A DNA stretch of 52,192 nucleotides. Source: Paraburkholderia fynbosensis (GTDB lineage: Bacteria > Pseudomonadota > Gammaproteobacteria > Burkholderiales > Burkholderiaceae). Position numbers and translations under genes: made by a program. Below are positions 43,776 through 52,192 of the stretch, piece after piece. Location: positions 1-52,192 of the forward strand of contig NZ_CADIKI010000036.1 in assembly GCF_902859935.1 (NCBI RefSeq), in the 5' to 3' direction. Numbering within the stretch: the stretch's first letter is position 1; every line of letters starts with the position of its first letter. A model generated the notes under the pieces. It was not told the DNA's origin. It searched no databases and saw nothing but the letters and a program-made list of their open reading frames with translations.

Positions 43776-44043
43776 GTGGAGAAGTCGTTGCATGAGCTCG
43801 CGCAATGTAAAGGCGGAGGGGTCGCTCCTGTCCGACTTCCACAGCCTCGCAGGCTCACCGACTGTCATTTCCACATCTTCAGCCCGGCGGCAAAATTCCG
43901 TACTCACCTGAGAGACGGCTTACGCGACGCGTATTGCGACGACTTCGAACGTTCTGCGACGCATAGAGATAGAGCGCGCCGTGCTTGTCCAGCCGAGCGT
44001 CTATGTGTTCGACAATTGCCTCGGTGTTGTTGAGGTTGTCTGA
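43776..44043 (+). pseudogene. Amidohydrolase family 2, truncated and frameshifted
   Basis: GTG 43776 follows GGAGG by eight bases. The first frame gives the metal-binding start LTDCHFHIFSPAAKFRTHL. Beyond about residue 50 the similarity is in another frame, which reads RRIEIERAVLVQPSVYVFDN and stops at 44041-44043. That is the order of a lactonase-type TIM barrel, such as the 2-pyrone-4,6-dicarboxylate lactonase family, but only the first quarter survives. It suggests the oxygenase module once carried its own lactonase. Confidence 0.7.
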
Positions 44044-44311
44044 CACGGGGCGCTGTTGGGTCAACGTATCTGCTCCTTATCGTTGATCTTCTTTGCGCTT
44101 AGCGTTCGAAGGTTTGGCGCCTTCGGTTCGAGCGATACTTGAGGCGCGTCGATCGGCTTTTATGAGGAAACTACTGGCCGGGCGCTAGCCGCGCCAGCGT
44201 CGTCCCAGAGCTGCTCGACTCGCTGCACGTCTGATTGCCCGAGGCGGGCGACCGGAAGTAGATTCTGGTCGACAATCTAGAGGTTTTGTATGGCTTTTGA
44301 AGGAACTGAGT

Positions 44312-45261
44312 ATGGGGCGCAAGGATATCTCGGTAGTCTTTCTTGACGCGGGCACATTGCAGGTCGAACTGGATTTACGTCGTCTTCCAGTGTCATATTG
44401 TGCGTATGAATCACACTGAACCGGTCGAAGTGCTCGAGCGTATCTCTGCGGCGGACATTGTCATAACAAATAAGGTGGCAATCCGCAGTGCAACGCTAGA
44501 TGCGTGCCGCAACCTGAAATTAATCGTAGTAGCCGCGACTGGCACCGACAACGTGGACGTCCAATACGCGAGAGACAGCGGGGTAGCGGTCGAGAATGCA
44601 CCTGACTACGGGAGTGTGTCCGTCGCAGAGTACGTTATCGCTATGCTTTTCGCGCTCCGACGGCAAATAATCGAATATTCAACCGCGTCCCGTGACGGTC
44701 GATGGTCGGGATCGAAGAGGTTCTGTTGGATGGGGCCGGAAATAAGGGATGTTTCCGGATCGCGCTTCGGCATTGTCGGGAGAGGGCGAATAGGCGATGC
44801 CGTCGCGAGTATGGCTCGAGGCATTGGGATGGATGTTGTCTTCGCGCAGACGCAAGGGTCATTCTGCAGAAACTATGAGGTCCCTCTTGACGAGCTTCTG
44901 GCGGCTTCAGATGCCATTTCGCTCCATTTGCCGCTTACAGAAGAGACGCACCACTTGATAGGTGCCCGCGCCTTGGGGCTGATGAAGCCCGATGCAGTTT
45001 TGATCAACACGGGTAGAGGTGCACTTGTAGACGGCGCAACATTGGTAACCAGTTTGCGCGGGCGGCGAATTGGAGGTGCAGCGCTCGACGTCCTCGACAT
45101 CGAGCCCCCCTCCCCTTGACCACCCACTGCTGGATCTGCAAGTTCCACGTTTGCTTTTGACGCCGCACGTAGCTTGGGCGAGCAGGCAAGCGCAGACTAA
45201 ACTCGCCAATCGCATACAAGCATGTATCGCTAACCAAACGAGAACTCAGTTTCCGATGTGA
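44312..45261 (+). pseudogene. D-2-hydroxyacid dehydrogenase, two frameshifts
   Basis: Three frames together give a full-length 2-hydroxyacid dehydrogenase of about 316 residues. The first (ATG 44312) reads ISVVFLDAGTLQVELDL, the second (until 45119) reads VEVLERISAADIVITNK, FGIVGRGRIGDAVA and GAALDVLDIEP, and the third reads DHPLLDLQVPRLLLTPHVAW. The shift at about 45105 lies in a run of C residues that is one base too long. The other is near 44408. Catalytic Arg, Glu and His regions survive. It is either decayed or damaged by sequence errors; two separate shifts favour decay. Confidence 0.8.
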
Positions 45262-45280
45262 TATCCACCCCCGTGTACCG

Positions 45281-45304
45281 TCCGACGCGAGTACGTCGGA
45301 TTTT
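45281..45304 (+). terminator. Intrinsic terminator
   Basis: TCCGACG (45281-45287) pairs with CGTCGGA (45294-45300) around CGAGTA, followed by TTTTC. It ends the unit that holds the 2-hydroxyacid dehydrogenase pseudogene, 20 bases after its stop. Confidence 0.75.
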
Positions 45305-45340
45305 CTAAAAATAGCGATAAATAAATATTTGGAGGAAGAC

Positions 45341-46705
45341 ATGACTGCATACAACGCCGTTGGCGAGCCAACGGCTCTGAATAAGTTCGCTCGCTCAGAG
45401 GTACTGGAAGGGGCCGCTCGAAAGTCGTTCTGGCGCCTTTTGCCCATTATCTTCCTGTGCTACGTCATAATGAACGTCGATCGGGTGAACGTCGGCTTTG
45501 CAGCTCTTGAGATGAACAAAGCGCTTGGATTTTCGCCTCAGGTGTTTGGGCTGGGTGCCGGCTTGTTCTTTATTGGCTACGCATTGTTCGAGGTTCCTAG
45601 CAACATGATCTTGCACCGGGTGGGTGTCAAGATCTGGATCGCTAGAATTATGATCACTTGGGGTCTTATTTCCGCTGCGACCGCATTTGTATCGGGGGCA
45701 ACTCAGTTTTACATCATCCGAGTTCTGCTCGGGATTGCCGAGGCGGGGTTCGTGCCCGGAATGATGCTCTACTTCACCTACTGGTTCCCGGCCAACATGC
45801 GAGCCCGTGTAGTCGCATGCATGGTCATTGGCTCTCCGGTTGGCTCGATCATCATGTCGCCATTGTCTGGTTGGTTACTCGGTGCGAACTGGTTGGGACT
45901 GGCCGGTTGGCAGTGGATGTTCATTCTCGAGGCGATGCCCGCCGTATTGCTTGGCTTGGCGGTGTTTTTTGTTTTGCCTCGTGACCCATCTTCAGCGGTG
46001 TGGTTGACCGAAGAACAGAAGCGAGCGTTGAAAGACGCACTTGCTGAGGAAAAGCTCGCCTTGGGCGAGTCGGTTAAGCATTCGTTTTGGGAGGGTATTT
46101 CCGATCCGAGGGTAATCGTATTTATCCTGGCCAATCTACTGTGGACATCCGGCTTCTATGGGTCATCAATCTGGTTGCCCTTGATCATCAAGTCGTTCGG
46201 ATTCTCCAACATCCAGGTCGGATTTCTTAACGTTTTGCCAGCTGTCGCTTCGGTCGTCGCCATGATTATATGGTCGTGGAATTCGGACAGGACAGGAGAA
46301 CGTCTGTGGCATCTAGCGGTCGGCGCTCTCCTGGGGGGAGGCGGACTCGCAGTTAGTGCTTATTTTGTGACTCAACCGGTAGTCTCCCTGCTCGCCATCT
46401 TGGTTGCAACCTTCGGCATGTTCGGATGGGCAGCGGTGTTCTGGACCGTCCCTCAAACGTTCTTGTCAGGCCGTGCGGCCGCAAGCGGTCTGGCCGTAAT
46501 CTCGGCTCTGGGGAGTCTTGGCGGCTTCTTCGGTCCCAATCTCGTCGGGGGGCTGAAATCCATTCTTGGAAGTTTCCAATATTCGCTGTTTGCCTTGGCA
46601 CTTTGTCTAATCCTCGCGGCAATTGTGGTCTTGGTATTCGGAGCGGTCTATCGAGAAGACATCCGAAAAGCAAGAGCTGCAGCGACGAGTAAGCTTGTCG
46701 GCTAG
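45341..46705 (+). CDS. MFS transporter, anion:cation symporter type
   Basis: The 454-residue transporter shows VDRVNVGFAALEMNKALG, GLGAGLFFIGYALFEVPSN, LLGIAEAGFVPGMMLYFTYWFP and twelve hydrophobic segments. It is of the same ACS type as the protein at 24304 and shares many motifs with it. A strong GGAGGA site lies five bases before ATG 45341. It stands alone between a terminator and a gene-poor stretch, and probably imports the organic acid used by the neighbouring oxygenase genes. Confidence 0.9.
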   Translation: MTAYNAVGEPTALNKFARSEVLEGAARKSFWRLLPIIFLCYVIMNVDRVNVGFAALEMNKALGFSPQVFGLGAGLFFIGYALFEVPSNMILHRVGVKIWIARIMITWGLISAATAFVSGATQFYIIRVLLGIAEAGFVPGMMLYFTYWFPANMRARVVACMVIGSPVGSIIMSPLSGWLLGANWLGLAGWQWMFILEAMPAVLLGLAVFFVLPRDPSSAVWLTEEQKRALKDALAEEKLALGESVKHSFWEGISDPRVIVFILANLLWTSGFYGSSIWLPLIIKSFGFSNIQVGFLNVLPAVASVVAMIIWSWNSDRTGERLWHLAVGALLGGGGLAVSAYFVTQPVVSLLAILVATFGMFGWAAVFWTVPQTFLSGRAAASGLAVISALGSLGGFFGPNLVGGLKSILGSFQYSLFALALCLILAAIVVLVFGAVYREDIRKARAAATSKLVG

Positions 46706-47531
46706 CACGCTTGCGGCCGGTTGTCCCCCGAATGGTCGCCGACTCTGATGACGGCCGAACCGACTGGCGACCCCGAAGTAAGGGGTACCTTGGACGGGTG
46801 GGCCGGCGCCATTGGCAACCCGGTACCCGAGACGGTCACGATCAAGCGAAGGCTTCGAATCGGAGGCAGCGCGTTCGTCGAGCACGTGCATCCATCCGGG
46901 ATGGCGGGGATGTCGGTCGTTTCCAAGTTACCGCTGCAGATTTTCTCGAAGGCCGTGCTTGGATTCAGCGCGAAGGTGACGACAGACTTGGTGCGGGGAA
47001 TTTCAGGGCGTTGTTCGAATCTTTGGAGCGTAACCAGATTTCGAGTGGCGTGCTGGAGGTTTGATCTTTGTCATACGGGGCGCGCTCAGCGATAAGCCCT
47101 GTCATCGTTCCCTTAGAACCTATTTAGACTCGAGAGGCACACGGAACGTCGTGAGTAGCTGGCCCATGCGCAAGCGTGGGCCGGTCTTATGTATCGCAGC
47201 GACGATCGCTATGTCGACTGCGGCAGGACAGTTCACACCTTTCGTCCTGCAAAAACTAGGACATGCGGGTCTCCTGCCGGGGCTCTGTCTGAAAAACCGT
47301 GGACCCATACTACCTGCGGCGCAACAGGCGTGCCTGGCGGGGCGTGAATCCATTCGCTGGGCGCTAGCGTCCCCGCTTCGCTGCGGGACATCAGCGTGGC
47401 CTTCTTCCCGCTCCTCAAACGCATCAGCACGCCGGCCATCCATCGGAGGGATATCGGCCACGCCACCCAGGGAAAACTCCGAATGGCTTCTCGGCGTTCT
47501 CAGAATATGATTGCTTCGGTATGGCGATACA
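46706..47531. other. Gene-poor stretch, possible decayed genes
   Basis: No intact gene is convincing. The frame ending at 47064 has a protein-like tail (FLEGRAWIQREGDDRLGAG, then FRALFESLERNQISSGVLEV), and an overlapping frame from 46748 also looks partly coding, so a frameshifted remnant is possible. I cannot name its family. The part from 47065 to 47531 shows nothing clear. Confidence 0.35.
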
Positions 47532-47551
47532 ATATTCGCTATAGCGAATAT
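47532..47551. promoter_or_regulatory. Perfect 20-base palindrome, IclR-type operator
   Basis: ATATTCGCTATAGCGAATAT is a perfect palindrome. Its core TTCGCTATAGCGAA is the best form of the sites seen before the acyl-CoA dehydrogenase, IclR and CoA-transferase genes. It lies ten bases before a 100-residue frame of unknown nature and about 480 bases before the porin at 48035. Confidence 0.65.
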
Positions 47552-47560
47552 GGTGGAATG

Positions 47561-47863
47561 AAGTTCGGTGCGAACCTCTCGGCGCCTCTCGTCGTGACCT
47601 TGACTGATCAGGATTTTTTTAGTGCCGTCTTCGGTGGTCCGAGAAAGAAAGGAGTTGGTTTAACACTCAGCCTTGTGTCAGCAGTATTGACCGAACGGGT
47701 CGGCAAGAAGGCTGACTCGCAGCCAGTGTCGTTCGGGGGGCTGGAAATAATGTGTGTCGCACAGGAACTTCTGACGCAAAGTGAAATAAGTAGTGCGAAT
47801 CAAGAAAGGCGATTGAAGGGTGCGAATAGGGAAGGAGTCACCTATGGCCTACACCACAAGTGA
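47561..47863 (+). CDS. Hypothetical protein, doubtful
   Basis: The 100-residue frame begins right after the palindrome at 47532. I do not recognise the sequence; it has a short hydrophobic patch (LVVTLTDQDFFSAVFGG) and a mixed C-terminus with no motif. There is no good ribosome site. It may be a remnant of a gene once driven by that operator, or chance. Confidence 0.25.
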   Translation, partial: KFGANLSAPLVVTLTDQDFFSAVFGGPRKKGVGLTLSLVSAVLTERVGKKADSQPVSFGGLEIMCVAQELLTQSEISSANQERRLKGANREGVTYGLHHK

Positions 47864-48034
47864 TGGATCTGATGCAGCTGTGAATTGGTCGGTTGGACGA
47901 AAACGATCGATCTCTTAATGAGATAAAAAACGTCGGTATTTCAATTGATAGTGGTTAATTGCTCACGTTATGTTGGCTGCCGATAAGCAGAAACAAAAAA
48001 GATATAAGAATTTCAACAGTAGTTAGGAGAAGGT

Positions 48035-49159
48035 ATGCGCAATTCTTGTTGGAGAAATTCTTCGAAAAGTTTGCTTGTTGCCGGTGCCGGTGCGCTGATA
48101 TCGGTTTCTGGAGCCTCTTACGCCCAATCTAGCGTGACGCTCTACGGGGTGGTAGACGTCGCGGTGACGAATCGTACTGGCGTGCCCGGAGGCAGCCAAG
48201 TCTTGATGACTGAAGGTGTTCTCCAAGGTAGTCGGTGGGGACTTCGTGGAACTGAGGACCTTGGAGACGGCTGGAAGGCACTCTTTCAATTAGAGAATGG
48301 ATTTCAGGTTTATAACGGACAGTTCGATCAACAGGGACAATTGTTTGGTCGACAGGCATGGGTAGGTCTTTCCAAGTATTTCGCGAATACAACGAATACG
48401 GTCAGCTTCGGACGACAGTACACGATCCCGTTCGTGATGTTGTATAACTTCGATCCCCTCGGCTGGGCTGGCAACATCCAGATGGCTTGGCCGAATCTGA
48501 TGCAAGGTTGCCGATTCGACAACACCATGCAGTATCACTTCCAGTCCGGACAGCTTGACGCAATGCTTCAATACTCTCTCGGTGGACAGCCGGGAAGTAT
48601 GTCGAAGGGTTCGACATTTGCTGCGGGATCAACTTACAAGTTTGGACAGGTTATGGCGGGCTTCTCTGTGCAGCAGTCAAGAGACGCAGAAAATCGCATG
48701 ATGCGGTTTGGCGCCGTGGGTGCGAATGTGGGTATTGGGAGCGCGAACATTTACGCCCTTTACCAGCTTGGCCTCCGGGATCCAAATTTTACGCCCGGCG
48801 CAGCGGGAACCACTACGCCACTAGCTAATACAAGCTTGCTTTCGAACGCTGGGAACCCCACTACAAGGCGCGATTCGGTTTTTGACGTGGGCGTTGGATA
48901 TCAAATCACACCGGCGTTGCGTACGACGGTGGCAGTAATGTACGACAGTGTGAGCGGGATTGCTGGGAAGACGGGTGGGGATACGACAGTCTATGCTCTT
49001 GCGGACTATCTTTTGTCGAAGCGTACGGACGTATATGCCGGGGCAGACTACACGCGCCTGACTGGAGCTGAGGTAGGGAATCCATATGCAATCGGAGGAA
49101 ACTTCCAAGGCGCGCACTCGCGGACGGAAATTAGTGCTGGTCTCAGAACTCGGTTCTAG
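48035..49159 (+). CDS. Gram-negative porin (OmpC-like), third copy
   Basis: The 374-residue porin starts with a signal peptide cleaved after SYA-Q and continues SSVTLYGVVDVAV. FGRQAWVGLS, SFGRQYT and the C-terminal AGLRTRF are typical of the outer-membrane porin family. AGGAGAAGG precedes the ATG. An AT-rich region upstream (47,890-48,010) with an ATCTC/GAGAT dyad may hold its promoter. It follows the MFS gene and precedes the exported SMP-30 protein, so it may belong to the oxygenase pathway. Confidence 0.9.
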   Translation: MRNSCWRNSSKSLLVAGAGALISVSGASYAQSSVTLYGVVDVAVTNRTGVPGGSQVLMTEGVLQGSRWGLRGTEDLGDGWKALFQLENGFQVYNGQFDQQGQLFGRQAWVGLSKYFANTTNTVSFGRQYTIPFVMLYNFDPLGWAGNIQMAWPNLMQGCRFDNTMQYHFQSGQLDAMLQYSLGGQPGSMSKGSTFAAGSTYKFGQVMAGFSVQQSRDAENRMMRFGAVGANVGIGSANIYALYQLGLRDPNFTPGAAGTTTPLANTSLLSNAGNPTTRRDSVFDVGVGYQITPALRTTVAVMYDSVSGIAGKTGGDTTVYALADYLLSKRTDVYAGADYTRLTGAEVGNPYAIGGNFQGAHSRTEISAGLRTRF

Positions 49160-49319
49160 AGGCAAGGCGGTCTGAGAGAGCGGGAGGAAGATGCTGTGTA
49201 GATTTATTCACGGAGCGCTTCTTCCCGTCCACGGAAGCGTCCGAAGCCAGTATTTCAGATTTGAATCCACGAGCTTGTCATTACTGGTGTGACTGGTAAA
49301 TAATAGGAAAGGAGACAAC

Positions 49320-50375
49320 GTGAGCTTACAGATTTCCGAGCTTGAGCATCCTTCCGCGAGGCGGAAGTTCATCACGACGGCGGCTGCTGCGTCGGCCGGG
49401 CTAATCTTGACGAGGAGCGGCAGCGCGGTAGCTCAAGCTACTACCATTCCGCAGTTCGACGCCATAAAGGGCGGCTATCCGTACACGGTCCTCGCCGAGG
49501 GCGTGGCATTTCCCGAAGGCCCCATCGTGATGAAAGATGGGTCATTGCTTTTTGTCGAGATTTTCGGGGGGCGTCTGTCGCGGTTGCTTCCGAACAAAAA
49601 GGTTGTTACCGTTGCCAACCTTGGTGGCGGTCCGAACGGAGCTGCAATGGGGCCGGATGGTGCAGTGTATGTCGCCAACAACGGTGGCATACGCGCATAT
49701 CCGAATGCGTTGGTTCCGGATGGCTGGAATGGAGGCTGGATCGACAGGGTTGATCCGGAGACCGGAAAATTCGAACGACTCGTCGATACTGTTAGCGGCG
49801 TCAAGTTGAACGCTCCGAACGACCTCGTCTTTGACGGAAAAGGCGGCTTCTGGTTTACCGACCTTGGCCGGAAGCATGAGCGATTCATGGACTATGGTGC
49901 GGTCTATTACACCGACCTGACCGGCAAGAAGACGACTGAGATGGTCTACGGAATTCCCCAGGCCAACGGAATTGGACTGTCGCCGGATGGTTCGCTCCTA
50001 TACGTCGCGGTTCCGGTCACACGGCAGATTCTCGTCTACGAAGTCGAGGGTCCGGCTAGATTGAAGCAGAAGAACGGAAAGCCGCTCACCAGAGTGTTGT
50101 GCAGTATCGAAGGTGATGGAATCTTCGACTCTCTGAAAGTGGAGCAAAGCGGCAATGTGGTCGTTGCATGGAAGGGAGCCGATCCGGGCGGATTGGTTGT
50201 CGTTACGCCGAAGGGCGAAACCAAAAACGTAGTCTTCGGCGCGCCAATCTCCAATATTGCATTTGGCGGTCCAGACATGCAGACGATGTATATCGCTGCG
50301 GGTTCGGACTCCAACGGTAAAATTCTGATGGCAAGGTGGCCACGTCCCGGGCTCAAGTTGGCATATAACTTCTGA
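49320..50375 (+). CDS. Tat-exported SMP-30/gluconolactonase-like protein
   Basis: The 351-residue protein starts with GTG after AAAGGAGA. The N-terminus has a twin-arginine signal (SARRKFITTAAAA, Arg14-Arg15) and a likely cleavage after AVA near residue 38. The mature part is a six-bladed propeller of the SMP-30/gluconolactonase/LRE family: GVAFPEGPIV, GPNGAAMGPDGAVYVANN, LNAPNDLVFDGKGGFWFTD and QANGIGLSPDGSLLYVA, with the Glu, Asn and Asp that bind the metal. It probably hydrolyses a lactone in the periplasm. It follows the porin by 160 bases. Confidence 0.88.
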   Translation: MSLQISELEHPSARRKFITTAAAASAGLILTRSGSAVAQATTIPQFDAIKGGYPYTVLAEGVAFPEGPIVMKDGSLLFVEIFGGRLSRLLPNKKVVTVANLGGGPNGAAMGPDGAVYVANNGGIRAYPNALVPDGWNGGWIDRVDPETGKFERLVDTVSGVKLNAPNDLVFDGKGGFWFTDLGRKHERFMDYGAVYYTDLTGKKTTEMVYGIPQANGIGLSPDGSLLYVAVPVTRQILVYEVEGPARLKQKNGKPLTRVLCSIEGDGIFDSLKVEQSGNVVVAWKGADPGGLVVVTPKGETKNVVFGAPISNIAFGGPDMQTMYIAAGSDSNGKILMARWPRPGLKLAYNF

Positions 50376-50400
50376 CGTCTGTTGATGGCTCTCTGTTTCG

Positions 50401-50416
50401 ACTGAGAGTTCTCAGT
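50401..50416. repeat. Short palindrome after the SMP-30 gene
   Basis: ACTGAGAGTTCTCAGT has seven-base perfect arms around GT. It lies 26 bases after the stop codon and could be part of a transcription end or a protein site. Confidence 0.4.
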
Positions 50417-50477
50417 TGAAGGGGGGCGATACCGTGGGCATATAGGTGCTGTGGAAGGGCGGCCAACACGGCACTCA

Positions 50478-50510
50478 GTGGCTAGGCAATATCGGATATT
50501 ACCTAGCCAC
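50478..50510. terminator. Strong hairpin after the SMP-30 gene
   Basis: GTGGCTAGG pairs with CCTAGCCAC, and inside it AATAT pairs with ATATT around CGG, giving a 14-pair stem with one mismatch. No T-run follows, so it may be a bidirectional or rho-assisted terminator, or a cruciform. Confidence 0.5.
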
Positions 50511-50611
50511 CTCAATCGTCGTCGCCGGTCTATGACAAACGATTCATTGCGTCCTGCGGTGTCCCTTGGCCTTCGCGCGAGATACATCTCGTGCATACCA
50601 CATTAGCCGCT

Positions 50612-51521
50612 CTTAGAAGCGTTAACAAAATGAGTTTTTCAGTTTTCGCCAGCAGATAAGGCAGCAGGCGATTTTCATGAAGGCTTCGTGGATGAATGCG
50701 AGACGTTCGAGGCGGATGCGTAGTCGCCGAAAGTTATGGAGCCATGAAATGGTGCGCTCGACAACCCAGCGTGTTTTGCCCAGTCCGCTTCCGTGTGGAT
50801 CGCCTCGTCGGGCGATTTCAGTCACGATGCCGACTGCGTGTAGCGGACGGCGGTATTTGTCGTGATCGTAGCCCCGGTCGCCCTGAACAATGCGGGGCTT
50901 CGAAAGCGGTCTGCCGCGCTTGCCAGCAATGGGCGGGATGGCCTCAACCAGTGGGTGAAACTGGGTAACATCGTTGCGGTTGGCACCCGTGAGGATTACC
51001 GCAAGCGGAATGCCCTGCGCTTCGGTGATGAGATGGTGCTTTGAACCGGGTCGCGCGCGGTCCGTGGGATTCGGTCTCGTTTTTGACCTGCGCCCACCGC
51101 ACGGATCGAGGAGGAATCGACGACGACACGGGACCAGTCAATCTGGTCAGCCGCGCGCAGCTTTGCGAGCAGGACTTCATGCAGTCGGTCCCAGACGCCG
51201 GCAGCCTGCCAGTCTCGCAGACGACGCCAGCAACTCATGCCGCTGCCGCAGCCCATCTCGCGCGGCAGCAGGTCCCAGCGCAGGCCCGTCTGCAGGATGA
51301 ACAGGATGCCCGTGAGCAGCGCACGATCATCAAGCGGCTTGCGCCCTGGATAACGGCTTCGCCTCGGTTTGGGAGGGGGCAGCAACGGTTCGATAAGTGC
51401 CCAAAGTTCGTCGTGGAGTATGGGTTTGGCCATGTCCTTTTCGTCGTCGAAACAATGAAAAGGTTAACAGGATTCATCGAGAGTAAACAGCCCCTTTGGT
51501 CATTTTGTTAAGGGTTCTAAG
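50612..51521 (-). mobile_element. IS5-family insertion sequence (IS427-like)
   Basis: The inverted repeats CTTAGAAGCGTTAACAAAAT (left, from 50612) and CTTAGAACCCTTAACAAAAT (right, reverse strand, ending at 51521) bound a two-frame transposase gene. Size and layout suit the IS427 type. A target duplication is not clear because the flanking bases are ambiguous; TTA and TAA flank the possible inner ends. Confidence 0.85.
50622..51433 (-). CDS. IS5-family transposase in two reading frames
   Basis: The first frame (ATG 51433, 145 codons) has HDELWALIEPLLPPPKPRR, REMGCGSGMSCWRRLRDWQ and VVVDSSSIRAVGAGQK. A -1 shift at CAAAAAC (about 51080-51085) enters a frame that stays open to 50622, with GSKHHLITEAQGIPL, IVQGDRGYDHDKYR, and ERTISWLHNFRRLRIRLERL. 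The DDE residues are split over both frames. Programmed -1 frameshifting is known in IS427-type members, so the transposase is probably intact. Confidence 0.85.
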
Positions 51522-52084
51522 TCTCTATCGTTGTCGCTGCGGAAAGTAGGAATGCGCTCGCCTTGCCGTATGCCCTAAAGGCTACACTTTGGCGCCTTCA
51601 TTGAAGGCGCTTTAGCGGCCTTTTCATCTGAATGACGGTCGAATCCACGGTCGCGACGATTTTCAGCGTACCGGAGCACTGTACCGGGCCAATAGGCTTG
51701 CCGACGTGCCATGTTGGTTGACGCCGCTCAGGAGCGTCATGTGCCGGAAATGAAGGCCATTGTTCTCATATTCGTCGCATAAGTTCCCTTGGATGGGACA
51801 ACAGTCGTTGCGTACCGTGAAGGCTCCGATCGAAGGCCGGACCCAGCATCGCGCGTTGCACGTCAGCCCGGTAGAGCGCGAAGCCACTTTCGCGAATTCT
51901 GAAAATAAAAGGGTCGCTAATAGCCGGCCATATGCGAGCGTCACATAATATAAGATACCAATGAATCGACCCCGGATGAAATCGGATACGCTTTGATTCC
52001 CGGTGATATGGAGGAAACAGACCTAATTTTGTCACGATTTCGTCTTTTCCAACGAGCTCGATCGCACTTTAAATTAAAGCGGGG
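51522..52084. other. Non-coding stretch with a terminator-like hairpin
   Basis: A stem GCGCCTT/AAGGCGC lies at 51592-51610 and TTT follows. Minus-strand frames between 51663 and 52035 (for example AMLGPAFDRSLHGTQRLLS) read protein-like for short runs but carry stops and no recognisable family. I see no promoter or complete gene. Confidence 0.35.
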
Positions 52085-52114
52085 CGGTTTCAAGAGTGAA
52101 GCGCAACAGCGGGT

Positions 52115-52192
52115 TTAATGTTTAGAGCCTTGAGGTTGACTTGCTGAGGCAAGGGTCGCGGCGAAGACCTCGAATGGCGAATGGAAGGCATG
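52115..52192 (-). CDS. Possible C-terminus of an IS30-like transposase (partial)
   Basis: The last 25 codons of a minus-strand gene enter from the right edge (HSPFEVFAATLASASQPQGS, then KH and a stop at 52115-52117). The pattern is like the tail of IS30-type transposases, but too little is present to be sure. The element would continue beyond 52192. Confidence 0.35.
   Translation of the reverse strand, partial: HAFHSPFEVFAATLASASQPQGSKH

Noticed and set aside
46748..47095. Possible gene in an open frame after the MFS transporter
   Set aside because: The frame shares its span with another partly protein-like frame, and neither has a ribosome site or a family I can name.

Overview
The window looks like accessory chromosomal or megaplasmid DNA from a beta-proteobacterium of the Burkholderiaceae (Paraburkholderia, Caballeronia or a close relative). 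Evidence: three Gram-negative porins whose mature N-termini read like 'QSSVTLYGVVD', a high-GC codon bias strongest in the electron-transfer-flavoprotein genes, and the mix of IS5, IS6, IS21 and IS66 elements. The genus is inferred, not proven. I see no tRNA, rRNA, CRISPR array or replication origin.

Layout. (1) 1-10,400: the end of a transhydrogenase gene (pntB), then a sugar-acid or amino-acid type uptake and catabolism block. It holds an Ldh-family oxidoreductase, a porin with a clear promoter and operator, a four-gene polar amino acid ABC transporter, a TIM-barrel lactonase-like amidohydrolase, a PfkB (KDG-type) sugar kinase, an SDR and a DkgB-like aldo/keto reductase. (2) 10,450-14,470: a graveyard of mobile elements: a decayed IS66 tnpA, an IS5 fragment, a truncated GGDEF-like gene and an intact IS21 element with repeated ends. 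(3) 14,700-20,470: a LysR regulator divergent from an Asp/Glu racemase, an MFS transporter and an M81 (MlrC-like) peptidase, followed by a second porin. (4) 20,790-23,670: an IS6 element abutting a group II intron that has lost its 3' end and carries a frameshift in its reverse transcriptase.

(5) 24,300-38,060: a large catabolic region. First come an MFS transporter, an MmgE/PrpD protein and a D-2-hydroxyacid dehydrogenase. Next is a beta-oxidation-like operon (acyl-CoA dehydrogenase, enoyl-CoA hydratase, AtuA/DUF1446 protein, thiolase), then an IclR regulator transcribed towards it. Divergent from the regulator are a family III CoA-transferase, EtfB, EtfA and a thioesterase. The parts fit together as CoA activation, flavin-linked dehydrogenation with its own electron acceptor, hydration, an AtuA-type step and thiolysis of an unknown carboxylic acid. 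Copies of one palindrome (close to TTTCGCTATAGCGAAA) sit before the acyl-CoA dehydrogenase, the IclR gene and the CoA-transferase, and mark a likely IclR regulon. A further perfect copy lies at 47,532.

(6) 39,160-50,375: an FMN-type alpha-hydroxyacid dehydrogenase, then a two-component flavin monooxygenase module. The module is a flavin reductase with a fused MarR-like domain, a translationally overlapping NHL-type beta-propeller protein and an NtaA/SnaA/DszA-type monooxygenase. After it come two decayed genes (an amidohydrolase and a D-2-hydroxyacid dehydrogenase), an MFS transporter, a third porin and a Tat-exported SMP-30/gluconolactonase-like protein. (7) 50,600-52,192: an IS5-family element with its transposase split over two frames, a non-coding stretch, and at the edge what may be the last residues of an IS30-like transposase.

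The best candidate for an undescribed system is the combination of regions 5 and 6: an oxygenase plus lactonase-like front end and an AtuA-containing CoA pathway. The substrate cannot be read from sequence alone.
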